A stretch of 64,000 bases of DNA from Boesenbergia rotunda (GCA_024364735.1 JAGFNQ010002306.1:243515-307514); one strand, 5' to 3'; shown: positions 11,083 through 22,045, counted from the first letter of the stretch. Notes: generated from the letters alone by a model not told the origin. Program-made: numbers and translations.

Positions 11083-13521
11083 TGTAGCGACCCGCCTTCT
11101 CTACCTTAGACGGTCCGCTACTTTATCTACTATCTTGACTCTACTGCACGACTAAGAATGCGGAACTTCTTTATTTTTCTTTTAAATCCATCTAGGGATG
11201 ATATTCTAACTCTAGTAGTCATGCATGATACAATGGCACACTTCTTTTCATCTATAGAACTTCTCTGCAATGCCAGTCGACTGCGATCTAACCAGTCGAC
11301 TGGTATCGGCCACAGAAAGTTTCTGGGCGCGGCACCAGTCGACTGGCCTCTTGGCAGTCGACTGATGCATCGGACAGAAACTACTGTTCGATAGGGCAGT
11401 CGACTGATACTGAACCAGTCGACTGGCACGCCTGAAAAACCTGAAATTCAGATTCGAACTTTGTTTCAAAAGTCCACAAAACATATAGTTTCAAGCCATA
11501 CAAAGACACAACACCATTTCTATACTCTTTACTAGTTTCCTAAACAATTTAGCCAATCAAAACAACTTCATAAACTCGAAATTAGAACTTTTGCGGAAGT
11601 AAATAAGTTATGAAAATCTATAAGAACTTTAAACTAGAGTTTTGTACCAAACTTCACCCCTATGCATTCATAATACCAAAACACATGTTCTACACCTCAC
11701 TAAAGCATTTTGGGATGTAATGCAACTTTTCTAAGCATATTTATATCAATAATAACTTGATTCAAAGGGAAACTCTCAATATCTTGGCATATGCATCAAA
11801 TAGCTCCATCAAATATCAATATTCAAAACTACTCACACTCATACTCATCCAATGCCATCATAAGGATATGTATGCTAATTAAAATGACATGGAATCTTTA
11901 CTCATGGTTTTAAGATATGCAAAATATCTAAAATGCAATTACTTGGATAAATGCTATATGATCTAACTTAAACTAAGACTTTATAATAAATACACTTTGA
12001 GTCTTTTATTCATCTTGTCCCAAGGACCTCTCCAAGGTCAGCCACCACACACACGTCACTCAGCACCGCCTTGTCGCCTTCCTTCAGAATTGCTTGCCTT
12101 TACCTTTACCTGCAGCAAGAGGAAATGCAACTAATAAGCAAAAGCTTAGTAAGTACTATCTAGCTCACAAAATCTTGAAATGTGCAAGCATGCTTTTTAA
12201 AACAATGTGAAATCACATGAGATACTTTTATGCTTAAAAGAAACACTAAAACAACATGTATAACTCAAGACATGCATACTAAAGCACTAATAAGTCTTAA
12301 CTTACTTGTTCTTGGCTTAACTTGAAACTTTAGCAATTCTTTGACTTTTAAATCTTTCTTTAACTTTTAGAAAACTTTCTTAAACTTTAGAAAACTTTGC
12401 TAAAGCATATACTTGAAAATAATATCTCACTTGGATCCACTTAAGACGTAAGTACCATCTTATGCGCGTTCCCTAAAAGGTTGGGGTAGCGAGCCACCAA
12501 TCCTAATAGAGCAGACCTTGATCTACCAGGGCCAAGACCTTGGAATTGGACACCTGGATTTCTTTAACGACGCCCTTGGACGCCGGGTACTGGCCTTAGA
12601 AAATAAAATAGCTTTTCTTTCTTTTCTTTCTTATCTTTAAATGCCTTGGCATTTTAACGATCCCCTTGTGTGCCCAAATCCCTAAGTCTTGACTTTTGGG
12701 GATTTCTTAAGGCCTTGGCCTTTTCTTTTCTTATCTTTATCTTCTCTTTTCTTTTCTCATAACTCTTCTTAGCCCCTATCCTCATATAGGGTGCTTAATC
12801 AAACTTATACAAGCATGGATCAACCTAGGATTACATGCAAAATCATAAACTTTAAGGAAAATTGCATTTTAACTTTCTAACAGGAAAATCTTGCGGAAAA
12901 CCGCCTCTTACTGCAGGTGAGTAGTACTTACATTGATATCTTGGACTTACAACCAAAATTGACGTCTAGGGCTCGGGAGAAACTTGAGATCTCGATGAAC
13001 CGTTCGCGCCTACGCGTTCCTCTCGTCGAGACGAACGAAACGCTCCGCCCTCCTTACTTCTTCCTTGGCCGGCGCCCCCTTAGAAGAGGAGAGGAGGCCT
13101 TGGTGTGTTTTCGCCCAAGAGAGGAGAGGGGGCGGCGTGCGTGAGTTTTGGGCGAGGAAGAGAGGGTTTTGAGAGGAAATAAAATTTCTCTCTTTAATTA
13201 TCTATTTATACTTAGGGTATTTAAGTCCAATTATAACTTAACTTAATATTTCTCTATTTTCTTTCAGCACACCCCTGCTGGGGCGCCTGGTTAACCCGAC
13301 CAACTTAAGTCGTTGATCCCACGGGAGGTCTCGGGTTCAAAACTCGTCCAGGCAACTTTTTGCCGAAAACTCTATCTCTTTTAGTAAAAATACTAAACGG
13401 ACTCGGAAAATTCCATAAAAATATTCTAAAAATTCCTAAAAATATCTAGAATATTTCTAAACCATTTTTAAATAGTTCTAAGGACTTTAAGAACTTAAAA
13501 TGGGAATTTCGGGGCGTTACA
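11083..13521 (-). repeat. 5' LTR of the Tekay-type element (2439 bp)
   Basis: The boundaries are TGTAACGCCCC... and ...GGGTCGCTACA on the minus strand, with TGTA/TACA ends. A TATA-like box (gtataaataga on the minus strand) lies near 13200-13212. The only longish open frame (12917-13144, +) lies in this R/U3 part and looks like a chance frame in GC-rich DNA. Near the LTR 3' end are six copies of the palindrome CAGTCGACTG. There is no second copy of this LTR in the window to compare. Confidence 0.9.
11274..11425. repeat. Six perfect CAGTCGACTG palindromes in the Tekay LTR
   Basis: Exact 10-bp copies at 11274, 11293, 11336, 11355, 11397 and 11416. They come in three pairs, each pair with starts 19 bp apart; the pairs lie 62 and 61 bp apart. 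Flanking bases are partly conserved (ccagtcgactgg or ggcagtcgactga). The same palindrome forms a cluster in the copia LTR at 14666-14838. Confidence 0.95.
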
Positions 13522-14227
13522 TGGTGTGGGTATCCAGCAGCTGGTTTGTGTACAAGTGATGTAAAACAAGTGTATGGGGGGCTAGTACACTATGTTTAGG
13601 ATCATTAGGGATTAAAAGATCCAATAATTGGGATATTGTTGGAGTCTTTTTGATGTTAGGCAAAGGGGGAGAAGTGTTGGGTTTAATTTGGGAAACCAAA
13701 CACACCTTTGCAAGAAACCCTAGGTTTAGGGGAGCTGAGATTAAGGGGGAGCATGGTTGCTACATTTTTGGCGTAAGGGGAACCTGGGAGAGGTTCTTAA
13801 AAAACCTTTGTAAGTCCAATGTAGGGGGAGCTTTGGAGAAGCTTTAAAAAGCCCATTTTGGTAAAAGTCCTAACTTGGAGGGTTAGGTGTGGGATGCCTT
13901 GGGATAGGATCCATACATGGTTGTGTTTGCATATGCATTGGCGGTGTAAGTCCAAGGGGGAGTCTTGGCAACGTAAGTCCAGTTGTTTGTTTAGCATGTT
14001 ATTGATATTTTATTACTATTTGTTTTCCCTAACTTAAACGTATTGTCAAACATCAAAAAGGGAGAGATTGTTGACGCAATTTGTGATCCGAAGTGATCAT
14101 GAGTTTTGATGTTTCGGCAAAGGGTTTAAGTTAGGTTTTCCCTTGCGTACTAATATGTGTAATTGAGTGTGCAGGATTGCAGGTTTACACATATTGACTT
14201 GGTTGGACGGCTTCGGTATGGTGAAGG

Positions 14228-14557
14228 GTTGCATGGAGACAAGCTAGAGGCTTGTGTGCATCCGAGGGGCCTTGGCATAGCAGGGATGATGAGCCGAGGG
14301 GCACGGACTTCGAGGCGTACATGAAGGATGGCATGGAGACAAGATGGAGGCTTGTGTGCATCCGAGGGACGAGGGTCGATGATGAAGAGGGCGCAAAGGC
14401 AATAGTCAATGCTGCTGGTGAAGAGTCAGCAAGTCATGAAGGGACAAGAGCCGAGGGAGGAGGACTCCAAGGGCAAGCCGGGAAGTGGACTTCAAGGCCA
14501 CACGTGAAGGGTGGCATGGAGGCAAGCCAAGGGAAGTCTTGTGTGCGCATATGAGGG
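14228..14557 (+). repeat. Diverged direct repeats in LTR A (GCATGGAGACAAG...CTTGTGTGCATCCGAGG)
   Basis: A block of about 44 bp that reads gcatggagacaag, then gaggcttgtgtgcatccgagg, occurs near 14228-14272 and 14329-14372. A more diverged form is at 14512-14557. Spacing is about 100 and 185 bp. The sequence between is GA-rich with no defensible ORF. Confidence 0.75.
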
Positions 14558-14665
14558 ACGATAGCCGATGGAAGAAGACTTCAAGGGGCAAGCCAATGGA
14601 GTATACCTGAAGGCACATGTGGAGGAGGGTCAACGGAGTGAGTAGGAGTGCTGATGTAAGCTGGG

Positions 14666-14838
14666 CAGTCAACTGGGGATTGTCCAGTCGACTGCCAAAA
14701 CTCACAGTGTGTATTTGGCCCTGGACCAGTCGACTGCCCCTGGGGCAGTCGACTGGTGTGTAGCAAAATTTGAATGTTGGGGCTGTCAACGATCGAATTT
14801 GAGTGGGGGCAGTCGACTGCCCTGGGAGCAGTCGACTG
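14666..14838. repeat. CAGTCGACTG palindrome cluster in copia LTR A, ending 26 bp upstream of its TATA box
   Basis: Perfect copies at 14685, 14727, 14746, 14810 and 14829, plus CAGTCAACTG at 14666, which differs only by loss of the central CpG. Two pairs (14727/14746 and 14810/14829) keep the same 19-bp spacing seen in the Tekay LTR. The TATA-like box begins at 14865, so the cluster sits in the proximal promoter of this LTR. Confidence 0.95.
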
Positions 14839-15230
14839 CCAGCGAGGGTTTCCAGCCTGAGTTCTATTTAAAGAGAACTCGGTTTGGGCTGGGGTTCTTG
14901 GCGAAATCTGCTTGGGTAGAGTAGATTAGTAGTCTTTGGTGCTCAGGTATTGTCGAAGTGCTGTGGCGAGGTTTCTCCACCCACAAGGAGCGACAAGGGC
15001 TAGCTGGAGGTTATCCGAGGAGTGATTCACCGAAGGATTCTTGGATTAATCACCCTAGGGGTAGATACCAAGTAAATCTGTATTGTTAGCATTGTTCTTT
15101 GTTGTTAATTTTGTTTTTATTGTATTTTCGCTTGCGCAACTAACAACGTAGGTAGAAGAGAACCGAAATTTGCTATTCACCCCCCCCCTCTAGCGACCAT
15201 ACAAGATCTAACAGTGTAGGAATAAGGAAA

Positions 15231-15584
15231 ATGGACAACATCGCCCTAGGCACGAGGAGGATCCAACATGAAGAGGATTCTTCAGAAAGCGATGAAAATG
15301 CAGCATACATGGTAAGAAAATTGTCCAAATACTTTAAGACTAAAAAATTTAATAAGGTGCAGGGTAAGAAGCAAAGGAAGATCCGATGTTACAACTGCAA
15401 TGAAGAAGGGCATGTGAAGGAAAACTGCCCTAAAGGGAAAAATAAAGGAAAAGGGGTACCCAAGAAAAAGGTACACAACCTAAAGGCGACATGGGACGAG
15501 TCTTCATCGGAAGACTCAGATCTCAAGGAACACGTTGGACTTGCCCTGATGGCGCCATACCAAGAAGATGAGAGCATTGATTAA
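15231..15584 (+). pseudogene. Copia gag C-terminal fragment with CCHC knuckle
   Basis: An open frame of 117 codons, already open upstream of the first ATG, so the Met is not a real start. It contains a Lys-rich stretch, the perfect knuckle CYNCNEEGHVKENC, a basic tail and an acidic Ser-rich segment (WDESSSEDSD), the usual C-terminus of SIRE/copia gag. A stop at 15582-15584 is followed by a further few gag-like codons, then the frame dissolves into the deleted zone. The N-terminal capsid part is absent. Confidence 0.85.
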
Positions 15585-16343
15585 GGGAGAGCCACCTCAG
15601 AGGACAACAGCAATGAAGGGGGAGTTTCGTGCTTCAAAAGTGACATGGTAAGTGAGGTATATTTTCTACCTCCTAATCAACTTTACTCTGGAATAAAAAT
15701 CATGTTAAAATCTATCTGCAAAGTAAAAAAATAAAAATAAAGATTTGAAAAAATAATTATCTTTTTCCTGCCCAATAGAAATGTTTGATAAATAAAAATT
15801 TAAAAATTCAAATTGAAAATTGAAAATTTGAAAAATAATTATTCATGTTCAAGATGTTCACAAAATTCAAAAATTAAATATTATTAAAAACTCAACTGGT
15901 ATTTTAGATATCATCGGGGCCAAATTATAAAAATTTCCAGATCTCATGTTCCATCCAAGTTTTTAATAAACCCTGTTAGTAAAAATTTATATTGAATTCC
16001 AAAAAATATTTTAAACTGTTGATTTTTTTATGCATTATCTTATATTTTTTCTGGATAATTACTTCTGAAAAATTAGTTTAAAGTTTTTTCCAGTGTTCTA
16101 TCAATTCATGAAAAAAAATACTTTAAAAATGTTTTTAAAAAAATGTTAGAAAACCTTTAATTTTTTTCTCTTAACTATTTACGTTTTTTTTATGTGATCA
16201 AAGGGGGAGAAGTAGTGTTAAGTTAAGGGGTAGACTCTAAATTTCATTTTTTTTAGAACTTACACTATTATATATATACATGTTTTTTATTATTTGTTTT
16301 TTCTAACTTAACTCAGGTTGATGCACATCAAAAAGGAGGAGAT
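15585..16343 (+). other. AT-rich non-coding 3' internal region of element B
   Basis: No gene is visible. It is strongly A/T-rich with runs of aaaatt. Two purine words, agggggagaag (about 16201) and aaaaaggaggagat just before the LTR, look like polypurine tracts; the second is the functional one by position. Confidence 0.7.
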
Positions 16344-17297
16344 TGTAAGTATCCCTGGTTGGTTTTGATGTGATCAACCGATTTAAGTTAGGTCCTGGTG
16401 TGTTTAATCTCTGTGTCTAAGTGTACAAGAACTTAGGAGTGCAGAAAGTCGAGCGGAAGACGCAACGGCCGAGAAGGATGACACGGAAAGGGAGCCGACG
16501 GGCTCAGTGCATCCGAGAGATGTGTAGCTCTGCGAAAGAGTATACCGGTGAAACGAGAAGGATGCATGCGGTGTCCAAGGGACGAGAAGCCGATAGGAAG
16601 GACACTCGAGGGGCGAAAGGCCGGAATCGGGTTCGGGTGAGCCTAACTCCGGTTAGCCAGAAATCACCCAAGAAAGTGAAACAAGTCAAGCCGGAGACTA
16701 GTCAGCATCGGCTGACCAAGCTGACTGTTAGACGCCCGTAAGCTTACGGGCGCCTGGGAGTTCAGGCGCCTGACCACTAGGCACCCGAGCACTCAGGTGT
16801 CTGTGTGGTATCAAGTGCCCAAGAAGGCTAAACTTAGCCGTTTTCGATCGTTGCTTTTGGATAAAGCTTCGGGCCATTTGTCAGGCGCCCAAGACCTCTC
16901 GGGCGCCCTGTAACTGCCACGTCAGCAAACGGATAGTTTTCACCAGGGCTATAAATGGACCTCTGAAGCTCAGTGTTAATAATCCAACACATTCCAAGCA
17001 ATAACAAACTAGTTCGTTGTATTGTTTTCTTCTTTTTCTGAGCTTTCGACATGTAAGAGGCTTCTCCGCCCAAAGGAGATATATTCAGAAGAATCAAGTT
17101 ATATTCAGCCTTGGATTAACAACCTCCCCGGTTGCAAACCATGTAAATCTAATTGCCTCTCTCTCTTTCAGTTTGCTCTATTTGTTTTATGTTTATTATT
17201 TCTGCATGGACTAACAAATATCTTTGTCAAAGTTAGACAAAAGATTCATTTTCTTTTTCAAGGGCAATTCACCTCCTCGGTCCACCTCGATCCAACA
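16344..17297 (+). repeat. 3' LTR of copia element B (954 bp)
   Basis: It begins TGTAAGTATCCC and ends ...CGATCCAACA. It aligns throughout with the solo LTR at 58499-59424 (same order of modules, clearly diverged). A GGCGCC-type palindrome cluster lies at 16733-16908, the TATA box ctataaat at 16949-16956, and a CTTCTCCGCCCAAAGGAG hairpin at about 17060-17077. The open frame at 16421-16741 is GA-rich LTR sequence, not a gene. Confidence 0.85.
16733..16908. repeat. GGGCGCC/GGCGCCC palindrome cluster, with a 20-bp perfect palindrome at its start
   Basis: 16733-16752 is a perfect 20-bp palindrome (cgcccgtaagcttacgggcg). It is followed by gggcgcctgg, aggcgcctga, aggcacccgag, caggcgccca and cgggcgccct. 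The cluster ends about 40 bp upstream of the TATA box. Confidence 0.85.
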
Positions 17298-17305
17298 TTT
17301 TTCAT

Positions 17306-17437
17306 TTCTTTTACTATCCCAAGAAGCAAGAGCCCGAGAATTTCTATTTCCAAGCCGAGGTCAAGTCGACCTTCTTTGACATGATACCGAGCTTCAACAA
17401 GGGTTAGAAAACTCACTATTTCTTCATCAACACCACT
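17306..17437 (+). pseudogene. Start of an extra ORF antisense to Tat-type element F (part 1 of 3)
   Basis: Codons from about 17306 read through FYFQAEVKSTFFDMIPSFNKG, hit one TAG, then continue KTHYFFINTT up to the CCACT target duplication of element D. They resume in frame after D (PTPNWPTDW). This text is typical of plant proteins filed as 'putative gypsy-type transposon' or gag-like coiled-coil proteins. Because the surrounding element F runs on the minus strand, this ORF is antisense to its gag-pol. Confidence 0.55.
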
Positions 17438-18886
17438 TGTTGGTGCAATTTGCACTAATAGTTAAACTTGGGTTTTGATGAATGACAAATAGGTTAAAGT
17501 TAGGCTTGCTTTTGGTTTTGATCTCTTTACTAAGTGTGCAGGGTTGAAAGACTTAGGACCTGACACCAGGCTGAAGTCCAGGGTGGTTGAGTCCTGGCAG
17601 GAAGTCCAGTTGGGTTCGTGGGGCCTGACAATTGGCTGAAGCCCAAGTTGGTTGAAACTTGGCAAAAAGACCAGGGTGGTTGAACCCTAGCAGGAAGACC
17701 TGGTGGGTTAAGAAGTTGAGTAGAGCTGCACGAGGTAAGTAAGGTAAGTCACTAGAGGAGCGAACCAGTGAGGACGGGTCCTATTTTAGGACTGTAGGCG
17801 CGGTCCAACTTAGGCCCATTTTGGTGACCTCGGTTGAGTCCTGGTTAGATCCTTATCCAGGTTTGGACGGGGTCTAATTAACTCTAAATTCATTAACTCT
17901 ATTTTACAGGATTTATTTGATATGTGAACTAATTAGATTTTGTAGGTTAATTTTATAAATTTATTCCTCATCTAAAGCCTCGGTGGAGGATAAATTTTTA
18001 TTTAAATTATTCGTATTTCTTATTTTTTTTGAGAATAAAATTATTCCTACTAAGGATAAAATCTTATTGTTATTTTCTAATTATTCCTATTAATGCTTAA
18101 AATTCTCACATGAAGCCTAGCTAGAAGGATAAAATCTCTTTTTAAATTGTATTTTGAATTATTTTTTCGAAAAAGAAAAAGCCTTGGTGAGGTAAGAGGA
18201 TAAAACCTCTTGGTTAACTTTTTCAGATTAAATTTTATTTAAATTATTTAAGTGAAGCAAAGATAGAAACATTATCTTGTTTGAATTATTCCTTCTTGCT
18301 GATGGATAAAATTTGAGCTAAGAAGATCATGCATCAAGGCACTATAAAAAGAAGCAAGCAAGCCCTCTAGGAGATAGAAGAAAATTTTCATTCTGGTTCA
18401 AGCTTTGGCACTCTCTTGCTTCCACGCTCCTCTGTTGCGGTTTGTGCTTTGACTCGACGCTGTCCGACCGCTGCCGGAAGATCACTCCCAACACCCAAGA
18501 TGCTTCAGATAAATCTAAGTGTTGGGTAATATAATTTTTGTTCTGTCTGCACTTAAATTATTAAAAGGGGAAGTGTAGGGTTGTTACACTTCGACCTAAT
18601 CTTGTATTCGAATCACTCTACCGGGAGTTTGCCGGTAGAGATTTTTAGTGGATTGCCCACAGGAAAGGCTCAAGGAGCCTGGGTCTTCGAGTAGGAGTCG
18701 CCGAAGGCTCCGAACGAAGTAAAACTCCTCGTGTAATTTTTTATTATTTTTCGCTTTTCGTTTTAATTTTTCCGCTGTGCACGTTTTTCAAAGCATCGTA
18801 CAATTTTATATCGACTTTGATCCTATAACGAAGATTTTAAAAGTCACGTGATTCACCCCCCCCCTCTCACGTGCATCGGTCCTACA
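17438..18886 (+). repeat. 5' LTR of element D (1449 bp)
   Basis: TGTTGGTGC...GGTCCTACA. It carries three short hairpins with a constant GGTTGA loop near 17577-17690, a likely TATA box (actataaaaagaag, 18341-18354), and a conserved block aaaggctcaaggagcctggg (18665-18684) that can fold as GGCTC-AA-GGAGCC. An oligo-C tract lies just before the end (18856-18864). Confidence 0.95.
17577..17690 (+). repeat. Three stem-loops with varying stems and a constant GGTTGA loop
   Basis: Units at 17577-17597, 17643-17662 and 17671-17690 pair CCAGG with CCTGG, CCAAGTT with AACTTGG, and AGGG with CCCT around the same (t)ggttga loop. The stems differ between units on both sides together. The design resembles the CCTAGC/GCTAGG units of LTR J. 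Confidence 0.7.
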
Positions 18887-18888
18887 AG

Positions 18889-18900
18889 TGGTATCAGAGT
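18889..18900 (+). other. Primer-binding site of element D
   Basis: tggtatcagagt, two bases after the LTR end, matches initiator tRNA-Met except for its last base. A non-coding leader runs from here to the gag ATG at 19162. Confidence 0.9.
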
Positions 18901-19161
18901 CTTGGTATGCTCTGAATCGGTGCAACCACCGTAAGAGCCGGGGGAGATCCAGTTTTTCGCATTTTGTGTTTTTCGTTGTACAATCTAAATTAAGTATTGT
19001 TGCTTAAATTTGGATCTTTTTCTTTTGTTCGTTCAGTTTTACTCGAATTTGGTGCAACACCATTTCGAGTCGCTCTTTATTTATTCTTTTTTTTCGTACC
19101 ACACCACTAATCCAAGACTTAGTCTTGGAACGAGTTTTGTTGTTTTTTTTGTAAGTCACAG

Positions 19162-19950
19162 ATGGCCCAGAGTGAAGGTTACAACACTGCTCGTCCTCCG
19201 CTCTTCAACGGGGAAGATTTCCCCTACTGGAAGCGGAGAATGGAAGTGTATCTCAAAACCGATATGGATCAATGGTTCGCGGTGCAAACTGGCTACGAAC
19301 CACCAATGGACAAGGGAAACAAGGCGCCACTGAAGCCCGATAGATGGAACCTGGAAATGAAGAAAAAAGCTCAGATCGAGTTCAAAGCGCAGAACACCCT
19401 CCAGTGCGGACTAACCAAAGAAGAGCTGAACAGAATTGGACCAACCGAATCAGCAAAAGAACTTTGGGATAAACTAATTGAATTGCATGAAGGCACAACT
19501 GATGCAAAGGTAACAAAAAGGGATTTGCATTTAAATAAATTGTTTAATATGAAAATGCAGGAAGGAGAATCTGCAAGTCAACTTCACGCTCGGATCAAGG
19601 ACATACTAAATGGACTCCACCTGATTGGGCACAAACAAGAAAACAGAGACATTATAAGGTATGCACTAAATGCCTTTCCTAGAAATTCATTATGGGCATC
19701 CATTGTAGATGCTTATAAAATCTCTATGAATCTTTCCAAAATAAATTTAGATGAATTGTTTTGTGAATTAGAGTTGCATGAACAAACTAACGCCAAGGCC
19801 GAGAAAGGGTTTGCTTTGTTTGCAGATTCTTCAAGAAAGGTCAAGTCGAAGAAGAATATTCAAGAAGAACCAGAGTCAGACTCAGACGACGAGGAGCATA
19901 TGGTAAACTTGGTAAGAAAAGTCTTTGCCAAAAAGAAGAACAATGCTTAA
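19162..19950 (+). CDS. Copia gag (capsid part), element D
   Basis: 262 codons. The start MAQSEGYNTARPPLFNGEDF and WKRRMEVYL are the standard N-terminus of SIRE/copia gag. Motifs AKELWDKLIELHEG (about residue 110) and LFNMKMQEGESA...HARIKDILN follow, then the acidic segment EPESDSDDEEHM. The frame then runs into a deletion junction (about 19931-19941) and stops 14 codons after the acidic stretch. No CCHC knuckle is left. It could still be translated as a capsid-only Gag, conceivably able to interact with particles of related copies. Confidence 0.85.
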   Translation: MAQSEGYNTARPPLFNGEDFPYWKRRMEVYLKTDMDQWFAVQTGYEPPMDKGNKAPLKPDRWNLEMKKKAQIEFKAQNTLQCGLTKEELNRIGPTESAKELWDKLIELHEGTTDAKVTKRDLHLNKLFNMKMQEGESASQLHARIKDILNGLHLIGHKQENRDIIRYALNAFPRNSLWASIVDAYKISMNLSKINLDELFCELELHEQTNAKAEKGFALFADSSRKVKSKKNIQEEPESDSDDEEHMVNLVRKVFAKKKNNA

Positions 19951-22045
19951 TGAATACAACTTACCTAAATACCTTTGGGCCGAGGCTGTCAGTACAGCCT
20001 GCTATGCACAAAACAGAATAACTATAAATAAAAATCTAGGAAAAACGTCTTTTGAAATCTATTATAACAAACAACCTAATATTAAGTATTTTAAAGTATT
20101 TGGATGTAAAGTGTATATATTAAATACTAGAGAACACTTAGGAAAGTTTACATCTAAGGTTGAGGAAGGTATCTTTGTAGGTTATTCCCTTACCAGTAGA
20201 GCCTATCGAGTTTATAACAAAACTACCCTAAGAATTGAAGAAACTACAAATGTAAAATTTGATGAAACATTTGACCCAAATAACTCTGATCAAACTACCT
20301 ACCAACCAATTGATTTTGTTAGGTCCAGTACTGACCCAGATGAAAGCCCAATTAAGGACCAAGACCATGATCTGACTGAACCTTCACCTAACCAAACCAG
20401 AACTATTCGATTCAGCTCAGCCCACCCTATTGATCAAATCATAGGTGATCCAGAACTAAGGGTTCAAACTAGGTCAGCCTTTAGAAACCTTAGCCAAATT
20501 GCTTTAATTTCCAAAATTGAACCAAAATCAGTAGAAGAGTCTTTACTTAACCCTAATTGGATCATAGTTATGCAAGAGGAGTTAGCCCAATTTGAACGTA
20601 GTCAAGTCTGGGATTTAGTACCCTTACCTAAAGACAAAAAGTTCATTGAAACCAAATGGGTCTTTAGGAATAAACCTAACGAACAAGGTGAAATAATCAG
20701 GAATAAGGCTAGGTTAGTAGCTAAAGGGTTTAGCCAAGTAGAAGGACTTGATTATGATGAAACCTATGCCCCTATAGCTCGACTTGAGTCTATTAGGATG
20801 CTTTTAAGTTATGCAGCCCATAAAGGATTCAAATTGTATCAAATGGATGTTAAGTCAACCTTCCTAAATGGCCTAATTAAGGAAGAGGTTTATGTAGGAC
20901 AACCCCCTGATTTTGAAAGCTTAGAACACCCTGACTATGTCTTTAAACTAAAAAAAGCCCTATATGGACTTAAGCAACCCCCTAGGGCCTGATATGAAAG
21001 ATTGTCTAACCATTTAGTATCTAAAGGTTTTAACCAAGGTAAAATTGACCCAACACTATTTGTTAAAACCTTAAAAACTAATATTTTTATAGCCCAAGTA
21101 TATGTAGATGATATAATATTTGGCTCAACTAACTCAAAATTTTTGCAAGATTTTATAACGGCAATGGAAAATGAATTTGAAATGAGTTTAGTAGGCCAAT
21201 TAACTTTCTTTTTAGGGCTACAAATAAAACAGACTAGTGAGGGTACTTTTGTCTATCAATAAAAATACACTAAAGAACTACTTAAAAAATTTGGAATGGA
21301 TAGTGCAAAAGAAATTAAAACACATATGGCTACCAATCAAACTGTAGATAGTGACCCAAATGGCAAATCTGTTGACCTTAAATATTATAGAAGTGCTATA
21401 GGCAGCTTACTTTACCTGACTGCAAGTCGACCTGACATTCTCTTTGCAGTTAGTATGTGTGCTAGGTATCAAACATGTGCTAAAGAGTCACATCTAACCC
21501 TAGTTAAAAGAATATTTAGGTACCTTAAAGGGACAGAAAATTTAAGAATTTGGTATCCTAGAACATCCCAATTTGAACTTATTAGATTTTCTGACTCAGA
21601 TTATGCTGGCTGTAAATTAGATAGGAAAAGTACCAGTGGTGGATGCCAACTTCTAGGGCCCTCACTAGTTAGTTGGTTCAGTAGAAAACAGCACTGCGTT
21701 GCCCTATCCACCACTGAAGCTGAGTACATAGCCATGGGTGAGTGTGTAGCCCAATTACTTTGGATGATGCATACATTAAAAGACTTTAACTTAGATTTTA
21801 AGAAAGTCAAAATCTTTATAGATAATCTAATTTCAATTAATCTAACCAAAAACCCAGTCCACCACTCTAGGACCAAACATATAGAAATTAAACATCATTT
21901 TGTCAAAGATCATGTTAATAAAGGAGAAATTGAACTTAACCATGTTGAATCTAAGGCTAACCTAGCTGATATATTTACTAAACCACTCCCTGAATCTGAA
22001 TTTAGTAACTTAAGAAGGTTAATAGGAATGTATGTTATAGACTAG
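19925..22045 (+). pseudogene. Copia pol remnant: integrase C-terminus, reverse transcriptase, RNase H
   Basis: One frame with two stops, TGA at 20990-20992 (Trp position after LKQPPRA) and TAA at 21260-21262 (Gln position). It starts inside integrase (LNEYNLPKYLWAEA), so the zinc finger and DDE core are missing. The GKFTSKVEEGIFVGYS block follows, then RT: WVFRNKPNEQGEI, ARLVAKGF, and the intact YVDD catalytic box at 21101-21112. RNase H follows with DSDYAGCKLDRKSTSG and STTEAEYIA. The C-terminus LADIFTKPL is complete. The frame is shifted relative to gag by the deletion. Confidence 0.92.

Larger units (their letters stand above)
8504..13521 (-). mobile_element. Tekay/Del-type Ty3/gypsy element, truncated inside reverse transcriptase
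   Basis: Read on the minus strand: an LTR (13521 to 11083, beginning TGTAACG and ending CGCTACA), a tRNA-Met primer site, a leader, and gag-protease-RT, stopping abruptly at 8504. RNase H, integrase, chromodomain and the second LTR are missing. The break abuts the Athila-like LTR, so either that element inserted here and the far part was lost, or an illegitimate deletion joined the two. The 5 bp outside the LTR (13522-13526, TGGTG) cannot be matched because the other end is gone. Confidence 0.85.
13522..15213 (+). mobile_element. SIRE-like Ty1/copia element 'A': 3' internal end plus 3' LTR
   Basis: 13522-14068 is AT-rich non-coding sequence ending in a polypurine tract (catcaaaaagggagagat), the usual 3' internal region of SIRE-type copia elements. 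It contains one CCTAAC-TTGGAGG-GTTAGG hairpin like those of LTR J. The LTR follows at 14069. All coding sequence is missing on the left, where the Tekay LTR begins. On the right, gag of element B follows at once, so A apparently inserted into B and later lost its 5' half. Confidence 0.8.
14069..15213 (+). repeat. 3' LTR of copia element A (1145 bp)
   Basis: It starts TGTTGACGC after the polypurine tract and ends ...GATCTAACA. It contains imperfect long repeats (14228-14557), a CAGTCGACTG cluster (14666-14838), a TATA-like ctatttaaag at 14865-14874, and a TTCTCC-ACC-CACAA-GGAG hairpin near 14968-14988. The U5 is T-rich, and an oligo-C run lies just before the end. This order recurs in the other copia LTRs of the window. 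Confidence 0.85.
15214..17297 (+). mobile_element. Ty1/copia element 'B': gag scrap, 3' internal region and 3' LTR
   Basis: A short nucleocapsid-bearing gag piece is followed, without protease, integrase or RT, by AT-rich 3' sequence. Then come a polypurine tract (catcaaaaaggaggagat) and an LTR. Most of the internal region has been deleted. The LTR is a diverged copy of the solo LTR at 58499-59424. Confidence 0.8.

Noticed and set aside
12917..13144. Open frame in the Tekay LTR
   Set aside because: It lies in the GC-rich part of the LTR and shows no recognisable domain.
18887..18900. tRNA gene suggested by tggtatcagag
   Set aside because: It is only the primer-binding site, complementary to a tRNA 3' end; no cloverleaf follows here or at 11069 or 41721.
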